From contig JAEBUN010000001.1 in NCBI GenBank assembly GCA_023014365.1, positions 124,001 to 188,000 of the forward strand: a DNA stretch of 64,000 bases. The letters are read 5' to 3'. The notes beneath the pieces were generated by a model that searched no databases, had not been told where the DNA came from, and saw nothing but the letters and a program-made list of their open reading frames with translations. Position numbers and translations under genes: made by a program. Shown piece by piece: positions 10,809-24,029 of the stretch. Source of the stretch: Lepiota brunneoincarnata. Lineage: Eukaryota; Basidiomycota; Agaricomycetes; Agaricales; Agaricaceae. How positions within the stretch are numbered: position 1 is the stretch's first letter; every line of letters begins with the position of its first letter.

Positions 10809-12152
10809 ATGGCGAGTGCCGCACCGAAACTGGAGCTCTCCTATCTCAGCCTCATCGATCGCTGCGACAACGTCCATCTTGGCCAGAGTTCTTCCCCGGG
10901 CTTCGATGCAGAACCACTAGTCCCACTCTACCTGAATGATTCTCCCAACAGCGCGATCATTGGGCTCTTGCGGCCTGTCATTGTCGAGCAATTGAAGGCC
11001 GAGAATACTCGAAGCCGGGAGCTGGGGCTTCAGGAATTGTGGAATATCAAGGTAGACGGGAGTACGTACTCCCGACTAAAGAATGGAAGTGTCGGCCCGA
11101 GCGTAAGCTTCCAAAGTTGGCTCGATACACCGACGAAGCGCACGGCGGACGATCAAAGAACTCTCTGAGCGGTGGAGAGACACGGGTGCGTTTCCAGGGG
11201 TGTGTGGGCCGACCAAGTGGAGGGGGGAGTTATACCCTGTGTATGCAGACCCGTTTGGGGTCCATGATCATCCGAGCGAAGAGAGGGACGAGACGAAGTT
11301 AAACTATGTGTTTGAAATGGAAAGATCGGCCTGCGCGCTGTTTGGTGTGGTCACGTATGGGGTGCACATGAATATATACGAGGAAAAGCTTGATGAACAA
11401 GGGGAAAAGACTTTGAACATCTGGGTGCCAACCAGGGCAAGGACGAAACAAACGTCTGCAGGTTTTGTTGGCACATTTGTCGATGGCTGTTTTGATTCTG
11501 ATCACAGGTTCCCTGGTCTTTTGGACAACACCGTGGCTGGGGGCATCCCGAGTGGAATCGGAATATTTGAATCAATGGTAAAGGAGTGTATGGAGGAAGC
11601 TAGTCTCGATGCTGCGGCTGTTAGGCGGTACGCACGAGCGGTCGGTGCCATCAGTTACTTCTTCAGGTAGAGCAGCCGGATTTATCTGCGCAGCGGACTA
11701 ATGAAAGCCCTCAAGAACTTCCAAGGGATGGCTGCAACCTGAAATAGAGTATGTCGCTCTCCTGTGTGAATTTTTTTATATTTTGACTAACTGTCCGCAG
11801 GTACGTGTACGATATTGCGATCCCACCGGGCGTGGATGCATCACTTTTCGAACCCAAGCCGCTCGATGGCGAGGTCGAGTCTTTCGAGGCAAAAGTATCC
11901 CTTTTTATGACGCTGGATTTTTCTAACCATGACCTAGTTCATGACCCAAGACAAAGTGGTTGGGAAGCTCCGCGCTGGCCTGTTCAAGCCCAACTGCGCG
12001 CTTGGTGAGTGGTTTGTTTGTCGGTTAAAGTATGTTTTTCCCTTAGACTGTTGCTAGTCCTCATCGACCTTTTCATCCGGCTGGGTTACATCACGCCCGA
12101 CAACGAGCCAGAATACATGAAGATACAGACAAGACTTCCATGGACGCTTTAG
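10809..12152 (+). CDS. DUF4743/NUDIX hydrolase (thiamine-pyrophosphokinase-related)
   Basis: Fungal two-domain NUDIX protein of the yeast YJR142W type, thought to hydrolyse damaged thiamine diphosphates. The N-terminal half (DUF4743) starts MASAAPKLELSYLSLIDRCD and includes NSAIIGLLRPVIVEQLK and GPTKWRGELYPVYADPFG. The NUDIX half contains VRARTKQT-like sequence before FPGLLDNTVAGGIPSGIG and then MVKECMEEASLD, which fits the GX5EX7REUXEEXGU box in degenerate form. The last exons read YVYDIAIPPGVDASLFEPKP and FIRLGYITPDNEPEYMKIQT, ending LPWTL with a stop at 12150-12152. Around 11147-11148 (GG) one surplus base shifts the frame: before it KRTA, after it TIKELSERWRDTGAFPGV in the next frame. Otherwise complete. 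Confidence 0.83.
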
Positions 12153-12447
12153 ATACGATAGATGGTAGTAGTAGTAGCATGAAACATCAGTGTTTCGCTA
12201 TGATTAGGGGAAGTTTGTGTGGGAATGGAAAAATGAACGCGACCCTGACTTTGCCAACATTCCCCACCCGCTTGCTTTTGTCCCTTCCTCGTTGCTACCA
12301 TCGACGACAGCCTCCCTTCTGCCGTCGTGGACGACCGAGGCCCATAGACTTTAGACATGACCTCCACCACACCCCTACCACTCTCGCCTATGGCCCTCAA
12401 TAAGCCTCAGTCCCCGTCCATCTTCAAGAAACGTTCTCTCTCTCCCC

Positions 12448-14641
12448 ATGCCCTCCGCTGCCTCCTACCTCAACGCTCTCAGCCAGGCTGACGCACGCGC
12501 CCGCAGCAACATTGGTCGCTCCCCTTCATCTACCCCCGCTCTCTCTCTCTCTTCCTCCGTCACCTCGTCATCTGAAGACACCATCCTCAACGAATACGAC
12601 GCCCAGTTTAACAATGCAGACGGCCTCGCGTTGCCCGCTCGTCCCCCGACCTCTGAGCAGGTCTTCACCACCGTGCACACCGAGTTCGGTCACTGCGCTA
12701 ATGAGCGGTACCGTACCACCTCTGCTCACGTCCCTGGCACAGAGGTTCCAGGACATGTTGACCACGACCCACCATACTACATTCTCCTCTCAACCTACAT
12801 TAGCTATCTTATTCTAATCTGCTTGGGACATGTGCGCGACTTTATTGGAAAACGCCTCAATCCCTCGGTTTATACCCACCTGATACCCAAAGACGTGAGT
12901 TCTCCTTTTACTCCACTACCCTCTCTTCCACTATCCTCATCCGAGGCTTCGCCCACCGTGTACCATGTCTGCCATCACCCAACTGCGGTCCACACCCACC
13001 ATGCACTTTACATTGCAACTCCTCGCTAAACTCTGCATCATGATCTCGGTGCTAACCTTGGAAATTTTACTCCCAGGGTTATGCACCACTAAACTCGGAT
13101 TTCGATTCGTTCTATACCCGGCGCCTGAAAACTCGTCTGGACGAGTGCTTCTCTCAGCCTGTCACCGGCGTAGCTGGCCGTACCATTGTTCTTCTCGACC
13201 GTATCTCGCCCGACTACAACCACACCCAGATTTTGACCGGCAGTCGCACACGCGCTCTCAATATCTCTTCCTATAATTACCTCGGCTTCGCTCAAGCCCG
13301 CGGTGGATGTGCTGATGCTGTCGAGGAATCGATCAGGCGGTATGGTATCTCCACTTGTGGCACTAGACTTGCTGGTGGCTCCAGCGAGCTACACACCATC
13401 AGCGAGGCCCTCGTTGCTAAATTTGTGGGCATGGAGGACGCTCTTATTAGCTCCATGGGTTTTGCGACAAACTCCACTGTCATTCCTGCACTTGTTGGGA
13501 AGGGCTGTTTGGTTATTTCCGACGAGCTTAACCATGCGTCCATTCGATTTGGCGTTAGACTCAGTGGGGCAAATGTCAGAATGTTCAAGCACAATGATAT
13601 GAAGAATTTGGAGTCTCTTCTTCGGGAAGTTATCAGCCAGGGCCAGCCCAAGACCCACCGTCCTTGGAAGAAAATCTTGATCATCGTTGAGGGTCTCTAC
13701 TCCATGGAGGGAACCCTGGTCAATCTGCCAGCCATTGTTGAATTGAAGAAGAGATACAAAGTATGAACCTATTTACAAACTTACCTATCAAGATTGCTCA
13801 TGCGGTTTGCAGTTCTACTTTGTTCATCGACGAGGCTCACTCCATCGGTGCTCTCGGCCCTCACGGACGCGGTGTCACAGACTATTTTGGTATCAATCCC
13901 AGGTCAATTGACATCCTTATGGGCACTTTCACCAAATCCTTCGGTGCTGCGGGTGGCTACATCGCAGGAAACAAGGCTCTCATTGACCGCCTGCGGCTTT
14001 TCGGGCACTCGGGTGCATATGCAGAAGCCATGACACCTTCTGTGCTCACTCAAGTTGTTGCTAGTATGGCTAGTATTATGGGTATTGCTGTACCCATAAC
14101 TAGCCCGTCATCCTCGACCTCCACCCTCCGCCTCACTTCAGCAGCCAACTCGGCTGTTGAGGAAGAATATTCCCACCCCGGCCCTGCACCTCCCAGTTCA
14201 CTCCCTTCCTGGTTCACCCTCCCTCCCCAACTCTCCTCCGGTGCAGAAGGCTCAACCCGCCTCCGGCGCCTAGCATTCAATTCTCGATACCTCCACAATG
14301 GCCTTAATAAGCTTGGTTTCATCACATACGGTCACTCAGCGTCTCCTATTGTGCCACTTTTGTTATTTAACCCCGGAAAGATGAATATGTTCCATCGCAT
14401 GATGAAGGACAGGCAGACGCCGATCGTCGTCGTCGTTGTGGCCTACCCTGCAACGCCGCTTGTCACGAGCCGAGTGAGGTTCTGTTTGAGCGCGGCACAT
14501 ACGAAGGAAGATGTGGATACGGTATTAAGAGCGTGTGACGAGATAGGGGATGTGCTGGATCTGAAGCATGGTATCAGGAGACGTGACAGATGGAGTGTAG
14601 ATGAGGTCTGTAGTAGGGCGGTGGAGCTGGCTGCTATGTAG
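12448..14641 (+). CDS. LCB2: Serine palmitoyltransferase subunit 2
   Basis: PLP-dependent alpha-oxoamine synthase of the ER membrane; condenses serine with palmitoyl-CoA in the first step of sphingolipid synthesis. From 12448 the protein has a Ser-rich leader, then TEFGHCANERYR and a hydrophobic segment, YYILLSTYISYLILICLGHV. After an intron (about 12895-13076) the catalytic fold follows: SSYNYLGFAQARGGCADAVE, GTRLAGGSSELHT and SDELNHASIRFG. A second intron (about 13760-13811) precedes LFIDEAHSIGALGPHGRG. The PLP lysine lies in GTFTKSFGAAGGY. The C-terminal domain contains SPIVPLLLFNPGKMNMFHRM. An upstream ATG at 12357 opens a Ser/Pro-rich frame that would join this one if a single C in the CCCC at 12444-12447 were surplus, so the true start may be there. 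Confidence 0.95.
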
Positions 14642-15139
14642 ATGGACGGTGGTGGCTATATCGGGATGGGGGTAATGAAATAATGTCGTTCCCTTTATTT
14701 TTATTGTACATACATGTTGCTTCATCTCTGTAGCTGGTGCTATGATAATGACAACGACTGCTGTAGTGCCGGCTGGTGATTGATAATGAAAAATCCATGA
14801 TTTTACTTACGCGGTCTTTGATGTTCCTTGTGCCACATACTTAGACCGCCAGGAGGCTATGCCTACGCAGATGTCGCCCCCTTTATCCACTCCTGGCTCG
14901 AGGCTTCACTAAGCACGTTTTGACATCTTCCATTAAGATACGTGATGGTAAAATATAGCATAAAATAATACATGAAACCATTCCCTTGTTTCAATCTTGC
15001 ATAGCCAACTGTTCGGGTCTTTCCCGCCTACTTGAATCACAAACAAGTCGCCCATATCACGATAGAGTCAGTCATTCATCCAGAAGTATACCCCCCCTCC
15101 CCCCTCGTACTGATCTCCGCCGGCCGGTGACATCGGTTC
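14642..15139. other. Convergent intergenic region
   Basis: This is the 3'-3' gap between LCB2 (+) and the desaturase (-). It should contain both polyadenylation regions; AT-rich stretches occur near 14680-14710 and 14940-14980. I see no gene. Confidence 0.6.
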
Positions 15140-17275
15140 TCATGTTGATACTGATATACCGCTTTCAAGCTTGGGAGGCTGGAATGCACACTTGTCAATG
15201 TCGTCAGCGACGACACGCGCAGCCTCTCCGTATCGATTTTTATAGAATACGATATCGCCCTCGTCCTCGATGAAGCAGCATTCGGTAAATGTGCGGTAGA
15301 GAGCACGGAAAGAGTTCTGTTCCCACCCAAGGCCAAGGGACATCAGTAAAGATGGTACAGAATAGGAGCAAGGGTTTCGGGTATATCGGTTGAGGGGTCG
15401 TAGATAGGGGCGAGGGACGGGGGAATTTGATCGATGCTTACAGTGGTATCATAATTGTAGTCCTCTCCGAGAACTGATTTGATAATTCGCGTAGCTTGAG
15501 GTAGATTATCTATCATCAACACCATCGTGAATGGAAAGATGCGGGCGTTAGAGAACAGAGGATGTCCAGGGATCAAGATACCTACAGAAGGGAATACTCG
15601 AGTTGGTATGATGTGCGATCTATGATTGATACATGAGTAAGCGCAGGTATGACGTGACTGGATGAAAGTAAGAGAAAGGATGTAGGGTTTTAGCGGTATC
15701 CGAGCTTTGTATTGGTGCGAGGCCACTAAGGATGAGCGGGAGAAAATGTTGCGCCAAGGAGATAAAGGAAACAAGGGGACTGACATGATCATGAGAGACG
15801 TTATATAGGAAATAGCGGCCGACCCAGCCAAGGAAGGGTCGGTCGACAGTGGCAAGTGCCCCACGAAGAAAAGACCATTCTTTGTTGCGATAATGAGGAA
15901 TCGTGGGATCAGAGTGGTGGAGATATGTTATCATCACTATCCCTTGAGTCGGTAGAGAGGGGAGTCAGGACACATAGTGCGATGCGTAACAAGGGGAGGC
16001 TCACAGTGGTTAGCGAGCTAAAGGGGGTTGTCGCATTTGAGTGGATGAATTGGTGATGTTGCGGAAAGGGGACATACAAGATAGGGCACGGTGTAGAGCC
16101 GGAAAAGTTCTCCGAAACCCACCCGGTCGGCGTAGAGGCAGAGCAGAGATGCCATAATGCCGAGGCCAATATCTGACAATATGATTCCGCGTCGCTCATG
16201 AGGCTTGAAGAGTGATGACGAAGGATTAAAATGCTGAAGCCATCTTCGTCAACTGTAAAGGGATAGTGTGAAGGCCTCGCCTACGTTTGTGTTGGGAGGA
16301 TACATGGGAGATCCCAGAGAGTTGCGCAACAGGTAAGATTGCATCCCTAGGAGCTGCATAATCACCATTCTCCCGAGTGTGTATAGCGGCATCTCCTCAA
16401 AAATTTCTTCGTAGTCAGTTCCGCGGGCCTTCTCCCGTGGCGGGAGCTTGTAGTCCGATCGTGTTCGGGGCACATAATTCTCGTCACGTTCCATCGACAT
16501 CGTGGCCTTCTGCCAAATTGTTAGCATTGTGAATTTCATTGCAAGAGCCCAGTGAGCAGAACTGGACCCTTGTCCGTCGCGCCGCACCGGCTCAATTGAT
16601 CATCACAAATACGCGAGAGCAATCCGGGACTAAAACATCCGCAGAATGCCTGATTAAAGGGGAAACACTCACGTGGTGGGCATGATGTGTTGATCTCCAG
16701 GCAAAGTAAGGAACGAAAAGGAACTGTATGCACGTCCGGTTTGTCAGCAAAATGTGCATGTGCAGTTCCCAAGTTGAATTGGAGGGGGGTGTCATCGCTT
16801 ACAGTGTGTAATGTAAAGCCAAGAACGGTGTTCACCCAAGCATGAACAGAAAGTGTTCCATGACCGGCTTCGTGGCCCAGGCACCACATGCCGGCGAAAA
16901 CGAGGCTCTGCCAGTAGAAGTAGCATCCCCAAGCGGCCCATTTGGCGGTATGCAATAGAGTTGCAGCAGCAACAGAGCCCGAATTTTTCAGAGGTGATGG
17001 TGGTGTGACCACGGTAATGACGCCATCTATCCGCGTAGCCAGATTGTGCAAGACGAGGGCATATATGATATTCCGAGAGACATAGTAGAGGCCCTTGAGG
17101 GTTGATTTATCATAGAGCCGCTTAGGGATGGCGGAGCGTATATCCGCAACGGTAGCCTCGGGGCGGGTCAGGGCGAGAAACGAATGGTCGATAGTACCCT
17201 CACCTTTGGAGGACGGAAGGGAGTGCGCTTCCTGACCTCATACTCGGGTGAGTCCTTGAAAAGCGAAATGGCCAT
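15140..17275 (-). CDS. Delta-12-type fatty acid desaturase, copy A
   Basis: Membrane-bound di-iron desaturase of the FAD2 family; introduces a second double bond into oleoyl chains in the ER. Start at 17275: [20 protein letters not shown]. After an intron come [20 protein letters not shown] and the first histidine box, GHEAGHG (about 16860). The second box is RSTHHAHH near 16670. The segment [15 protein letters not shown] follows. Near the C-terminus come [20 protein letters not shown] and [16 protein letters not shown]. The third box (HIAHH) is assembled across an intron at about 15795-15617, then IPFY joins [14 protein letters not shown] across another. The last exon contains [12 protein letters not shown] and ends SGISVST. 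All three boxes are present and the frame holds. Divergent from copy B. Confidence 0.9.
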
Positions 17276-18946
17276 GAATTGGACCAGGCGATGCAGACGA
17301 CTAGTGTGCTCTGGAAGATGCGAGCAATAGGACTCGATTATGTATATGAACACCGATTTCTCCATGAACTTATATACGCGAGGAGCAATATTGGGGCCAT
17401 GCTTAGGGATCTGGAAGGAGCGCAGGGGGAGAGATCCGAACGCGTGATGGTTAGATGGGGTATTGAAGAGGATTACCTAGTGGGTCAGAGGGTTGTCAAC
17501 GTCGCCGTTATGTCGATGGGATGGATGATGCAGATTCAGATGTCCGTGACGTTAGTCCGGTTCCTGTAAAGGCGGAGGTGCCCTGCAAGCCAGGGCCGCC
17601 CGAGACCCCGAAGACCCTCCTCCATCACGCGCGATAGTTCCACCCTCCCACAGCCCCTCCCGAGTCCCTCTCTCCACCCATCACCATTTGCGAGCTTTCC
17701 GCGACAGAGCTTGGTCATCATGCTTTATTCCAGGGGCATCGGAGGCAAAACTCACCCGAGGGGCGGCCCCGTCTCGGTCAAAGATGTACACAGCTCAGCG
17801 CGAAACTGATCCAGCAAAACAGGTTTCTGTCGTGTGCAAAGGGTGTGTCGACCGTCGAACGATCAACATGTCGTTAGATGGCTCGGGGTTATACTAATCA
17901 TAATACCTTGCTCACCTCATTCCATAATCATCAAAAGGTGGCTTGCTATCTATTTTTGATGTGCTCCATAATTCAGGGGACAAAGAGGACACTGCTTCGA
18001 GAACTTGGAAGGGGTGGCATTTACGACTTTGCCGTCCGATGAAAACGACATTTTCTTGCTCTCTGGATTTGCACTTTCGTTCTTCCGCTGAAACCTTCTT
18101 GGAAAGCTTGTCAGGTAAGGTATTGATACAGCCAGCGTGGGTAACCTAGAGAACCTCAATCAGCCCAAGCATATTCACCGACTCAGCAACCGCACCCTGG
18201 TCTAGACTCGCCGCTGTATGGCCGTCCGGTACAATGTTAAGGTCCAGTTTTCAGCAGCTTGTTCTTACGGGTAAGAAGCGCCGATCCCGGAGACCTAGGA
18301 GAATCGAAGCTTGGATCTGCAAGCTTCCGTTGTCCCCAGAGGCATCCTGTTAGCAATTGAACTGAGTCCATGTCGATCTCGCGTTTCCACATACAGGAAA
18401 CACATGCTTCGATAGCGCCTCCATTCCTGTCATTTTATCATTTGCTCGTCACGGCGTACTTGCTGCTTGACTGGCTATCTGGTTCATTTTTGCTATCGGC
18501 TAACCCGCGCTTCCTCCTCGGCTCATCAAACCCGTTGACTTATCATACCGTCGTCACGGCCCCTCCCGTCGACGTCGCTTGACAAATATCAATGCATTAT
18601 AACCAAGTACACCTGCCTTTCATGGAACTAGGGTGACTGCGCGCATTTTTGATGTTGATGTTCTCCCGGGACTTCCAGGGGTCCCCCGCGTATTCCCGTG
18701 TGATCCACCCCACACTCGTCTGTAACACGATAGCTCCTTTCATCCTATGAACGGCCTAACACCTAAACACCCTACTTACTAGATACGCCCAACCTAAGCT
18801 CTTCGGCTTTGTGATATCCCCTTTGATGGACTCAACAGAATGCAATACTACAACGCGCGCTAGATCTTCCGCCAGATCATGCTTCCGAATACATAAATAC
18901 TATGTGTTCCCTTTGGCAATGACTGCTCAAGACAACCTCCGCTTTC
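17276..18946. other. 1.7-kb spacer between divergent desaturase genes
   Basis: The region lies between the start codons of two desaturases transcribed away from each other, so both promoters must be here. It may also hold missed 5' exons. Open frames on either strand (for example 17279-17569 and 18370-18582) show no recognisable motif. I see no repeat or RNA gene. Confidence 0.5.
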
Positions 18947-20732
18947 ATGCCTCGATCTCACGAAAAAGTGCACAACGAGAATGACCTTCTCGCCTTTGTT
19001 CCACTGCAATGGTATGTCACTACCATCCACTTGCAATGTAGCGTTACTCACTTCGGGACAATAGGTCGCTTAAAGAGATTCGCGCTGCTATTCCAACCAA
19101 TTTTTTCGTGCGTGACACGTGGAGAGGGCTTTACTATCTTGCCCGGGACCTAATCCTGGCGGCCGCGGCATGGTCTTTGGCCCTTCACATAGACCCCATG
19201 TTCAAGCACCCGAAAATGAGACAACTGTTGCCTCCCCTCTGTATTGAGGTTGCTCGGTGGTGTGCTTGGTCAACTTAGTAAGAGTATTCCTGTGCTACAG
19301 AAGTACACGGACTGATCACATCTTCAGTTGGTGGTTCCAAGGGCTCATTTTCACTGGTATCTGGGTCATTGGACATGAGGTAAAAAAAGATACTTACTGA
19401 AACCTGGAGTGGATGTATTGATGTCTCCCAACTTCAAGTGTGGACATGGTGCCTTTTCCGATCACAAACTTGTCAACGACATTATCGGGTTTGTGCGTCG
19501 TCTCCGCTGCAACCTCATATACCCGCCACTGACTTGATTGATGTGTGATCACACCCAGGTGACACATACCTTTTTGTGGACTCCGTATTTCAGCTGGAAG
19601 ATTTCCCACCACCGCCACCACAGCAATCATGCCTCAATGGAAAGAGACGAGGTTTACGTACCAAAGACCAGGTCTGACCTTGGCTTGCCCAAGGAGGGCG
19701 ACTCTTCACTTGACTATGACGAGGTCTTCGGCGATACCCCCATCTATACCTTATTCATGCTGATCCGCCAGCAACTCCTGGCTTCTCCCCGCATACCTCC
19801 GTGAGCCGTTACCACCCCAGATTCACCAATATTTTAATAAGCGTTTTATGGTCACTTCAGTCTATAACGTCTCGGGACAGAAATCCTACCCTAAATGGAC
19901 CAATCATTTCGATCGTAGGTAGTCCATGACTTGCAGTGCAGGGGGTACTCAATCTCCGTATTAGCAAATTCTGTTCTATTTACAGCAACGCAGCGAAACG
20001 CCGTCATAATTTCCAACATGGGCATCGCATTTATGATTTGGGCAGTTACTTACACAGCTACGCTCGTCGGCGTCACCAGCGTGATAAAGTTTTATGGAGT
20101 ACCCTGGCTAGGTGTAACACACTGGTGTAAGTGTCCAAACAACATCATTTTTTGTTCAAAGGCCGCGTTGCTCAAGCTTCCACCTCTAGTTATCATGATC
20201 ACCTACCTTCACCATACCGACCCCGTGATGCCCCATTACCGCGGAAAGGCATGGAACTTTCAGCGCGGCGCAGCTGCGACAGTTGACAGGCCGTTCTTGG
20301 GCTGGCAAGGCCGGTTCTTCCTGCACGACGTAGCCCACTTCCATGTGATCCATCATGTAGGATGACCTTTCCCTGAGTAATTTGGCTGTGCGTATTGATG
20401 GCCATTTTTTAATTGTCCCCCTTTTAGTTCTTCCCCAAAATGCCTTTTTATCACACGGCCGAGGCGACCAGGTATTTGAAGGCATTTCTAGGTCACCACT
20501 ACGTGTGTGACGACACACCCGCCTTCAAGGCGCTGTGGCGCAATTATAATTTTTGTCAGTTTGTCGAGGATGAAGGTTGTGCTATTTTTTCCTCGGGGAC
20601 GGCATGGCGATTTTTGACCTTTGAATATTTTTTCCCATGACAGGCGACATTATCTTTTATCGTAACGGCAAGGGCCACGCTGCCCGTAGACCCGCAATCG
20701 AACTGCCCCATGACAACTCAAAAGCGCAGTAA
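18947..20732 (+). CDS. Delta-12-type fatty acid desaturase, copy B
   Basis: Second FAD2-family desaturase, clearly paralogous to copy A but diverged. From 18947: FVPLQW joins, over an intron, [20 protein letters not shown] and [17 protein letters not shown]. Histidine box 1 is split by an intron: GIWVIGHE then CGHG (near 19440), giving HECGH. Box 2 is SHHRHH at about 19608. [20 protein letters not shown] follows. Then [11 protein letters not shown] is joined across an intron to [16 protein letters not shown]. Box 3, HVIHH, with [18 protein letters not shown], lies at 20340-20480. The end is EDEG, an intron, then [16 protein letters not shown], with a stop at 20730-20732. All three boxes are intact. 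The start is the weakest point; the usual SPEY leader is not seen. Confidence 0.88.
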
Positions 20733-21024
20733 TCGGTAAAAGTATGAGCCTAATGAGCATGAATTTTTTGAGGGGACATTTACTGCAGGTCTTGGACTCC
20801 AACTTCTTGCTGCACTGATAGCGGATTTTAATGATCCGTAGTTAGCGCAGATTATTATCCATACCCTAGTGTATTTTACGCTGCATTATCTTGTTCCCTA
20901 GCGTGACACAATTTATAAATGACAGGCACACGGGCACATGATAGTACAAATAGGCGCAAATATAGTGATAAGATTCTCCGAGCATCTTTACTGGACTTCA
21001 CCCGCTCTGGTTGGGAGGACGGAG

Positions 21025-23805
21025 ATGGACTTCACGACGCCAGCGGCGAGTAGCATTACTTGCCCACCTGGGACCGCTCCCGTGAAAGCAGAGTAAGCTG
21101 CCATCGCACTTTCTCGAGGCTGCCTTGAATCTTGAGATTTCTGACAGTCCGCTTTTGACTTGTGATCAGATATTTGATCTCATATGCGCCGCAAAGCATC
21201 CCGGACGATGACGCAGCTGAGGGAACTACCAGCACGGCGCGAGGAAATACAAGAGATGGAAAGGATGGTTACCAGAGAAGTGCTGGACCTCAGAGAAAAT
21301 TCATGGGGAAAGAAGAGAAGAAGGCCACCCGAGGCGCCAACAAGGGTCGGAGGTTTGGAAAGACAAGAGATGAAGTGGACTTGTGCTGGAAGCTTGCTAA
21401 TGGAGCTGAATGCGAATATGGAGAGTGAGTTATCTCGGTGCCTCCCGAGGCCAAGCACGCCCTGCTGACACTTCGTGGCGCACAGAGCATGCAAGTACGC
21501 TCACGACATACCTACCTATCTGGCTGCAAAAGTATATGACCTACGTATCCCTAATACCTCGGAGATATCGGAGTCCGTTCCCTTTATCGCAACGAACGGG
21601 GCTATCGGGAAAATGCACCCAAATCACCCGTCGCTAGATCTGAGTACGACTTGTCCAGTTTTTTCTGAGACGGGTGAATGCAGGCATGTCCCTGCAATGA
21701 GTTTCCGGGACCGCGGCAGCTCTAACTAATTTTCTCAGGTATGGTTTCAAGTGCAGGTTCCTGGGGGCACATATTCGCTTAGATAGCGATGGAGGTATTG
21801 CACTCGTTGGTGACGAAGATAAAATGGCTAGAGCCGCACTGTCAGCGAATGAGCTGAACTTTGTCAGCGCTGAGGTTCGGAATGCTCTGCGAACAAAAAA
21901 GGTGGGTGCGCAGCATGGCCGCTGTCCTTATGATTAAATGTCCTGGGAAATATTTTATAGTATCCCCTTCCAATAGCTACCGCATACCTTGAGGAGCTGA
22001 AGAGGGTTGGGGATAAGGAAGATAAAAACGCATCGGCTCAAGGTGAAAACTCCGTCGTGGTGGCAGAGCCCGAGCAAGTGGTGGATGCTGTGATGTTGCC
22101 ACCAGAGCCACAAGCGCCCACAGCCACAAACGCAGAGCAAATAATCGAGTGTCGGACTGGGGATGCCGCTCAAAGCAATGACATCCGTGATGTCCCTATC
22201 CGGTTCCGTGAAAAGCGAAGACTTAATTGGGCGGGAAAGACATGTGCACTGAACCTTGTTTTATATTTGTCGACTCACCCTGACTTATTAAATTGTTATT
22301 CACAGATCTTGCCCCTTTGACCACTGTTGGAAATCTTGTACGTTGAAATCGGATTTAGGCAAAAGTGGTGATGGTGACTAAACATGTGTCTAGCCATTCC
22401 GTCGGCTCTGTGTATCTCTTGGAGCCGATATCACATGTGGGGAAAGTAAGTTGCATCGGAAATGTTCGTCCGGTGCTGCTGACAGCTGTCCCAGTGGGCC
22501 TCGCGAATTCTTTCTTGGCGGGATCAAAAGAAGAATGGTCCCTGGTCCGTCGACATCCCTCCGAGGGGATTTTTGGTGTGCAAGTCGCAGGAAACAAACC
22601 TGCAAACTTAGTTCCAACTGCGGAAGTTATTGCTAAGGAGCTGGGAGGGGGCATTGATTTCGTCGACCTGAACTGCGGATGCCCTATTGACCTTGTCTTC
22701 AAGCAAGGCAGCGGATCTGCACGTACGTTGCCATCTACATGAATGATCCCTTGATAAATTGACGACGAATTTGAACTCCGTAGTTATCGATGCTCCGGGA
22801 AAACTGGGGAAAATTATTGTTGGGATGAACAAGGCCCTCGGAGAGGTCCCTGTGACTGTCAAGCTTAGGACAGGCGTGAAGGATGGGAAAAATACTGCGC
22901 ACAAACTCATGCCTCGTATTGATACCGAGTGGGGAGCGTCGTGTTTGACTGTAAGGTTCATGCCCGGGCATTACTTGGTTTTGTGCTTATTTCTTGCAGC
23001 TGCATGGCAGGACTCGTCAGCAGCGCTACACGCGCCTCGCAGATTGGGGTTACATTAGCAAATGTGTTGAGGCCATTCGTGCCCGCGAGGAGGAAGAGGA
23101 TTGTGTGTGATTCCAGCCCTAGTGCAAAGGTTGGATTGCTAAAGCTTATTTTAGTACCTCCCATCCCGATATTCGGTGGAGGGGACTGCTTTTCAGCTCA
23201 TGACTATTACTCCGACCTGGAAGAGAGCAAGGTTGATGGTGTTATGGTAGGGCGGGGCGCCCTTCTCAAACCGTGGGTCTTTACAGAAATCAAGGAACAC
23301 CGTGAATGGGACATTAGCGCTCGGGAACGACTAGATCTTATCAGAGATGTGTGTGAATTTTCATTTTAACATCGAAACCACCATAACGCGTTGATTAGTA
23401 TGTGAATTATGGCCTTAAGTACGCTCTCTGGTCCCACATTCTGTCCCGCGTCTCACCCCGTGCAGTCACTTCGGAACAGATACTCCCGGCGTGAACACAA
23501 CGAGACGATATCTGTGTGAAGCCTTGTCTTTCCAGTATCGTTACGTCCCCATCGGGCTTTTGGAACGGTTACCTGGGAGAATAAATGACCGAGCCCCGGC
23601 TTTCCATGGCCGCAGTGATCTCGGTGAGCTTACGGGTAGCCTAAATGACGACGAGGAAAGGCTAATGTTGCGTCAAGAAACACTTCTTTCGAGTGGAGAC
23701 AGTCGAGACTGGATCAAGATTTCGGAGATGTTTCTGGGACCTGCCCCTGAGTCCTGGGTCTTTGTTCCTAAGCATAAAAGTAATTCCTATGAGAGCCAGG
23801 GTTAA
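21025..23805 (+). CDS. DUS3: tRNA-dihydrouridine(47) synthase (Dus3)
   Basis: FMN enzyme that reduces U47 in the variable loop of cytoplasmic tRNAs. The start at 21025 gives [20 protein letters not shown]. Two CCCH zinc fingers follow: [20 protein letters not shown] and [21 protein letters not shown] long linker leads to the TIM barrel: [10 protein letters not shown] joins [17 protein letters not shown], then [20 protein letters not shown]. The catalytic Cys is in [19 protein letters not shown] (22668-22724). Further segments are [40 protein letters not shown] and the FMN-phosphate loop [17 protein letters not shown]. The C-terminal helical domain runs [20 protein letters not shown] to [11 protein letters not shown]. 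Introns join cleanly, including GAAA|TG across 22445-22494, which restores the Met of EMGLA. No frame break found. Confidence 0.94.
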
Positions 23806-24029
23806 GATTCTAATCTCTATTCTTGGATACTCTTGCCCTGTTCCACAAGACTGAGTCATGTGACTGGACCTGGTCGTCACGCTTTCTGGACTTTATTCAA
23901 TGTGATGACTTTGTCAAGTTGCTTGAAATTTGGCGCGCCGTTGCCATCCCCTTGCTCCCTATTTTACCATCTCCTGCGGCTACATTAAGATACATCAATC
24001 TCTTTCACTATCCAGAAGGTTGGCTCGAT

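Noticed and set aside
17279..17569. 96-codon open frame in the desaturase spacer as a gene
   Set aside because: It overlaps the 5' region of desaturase A on the opposite strand and has no motif, no introns in pattern and no similarity to anything else in the window.
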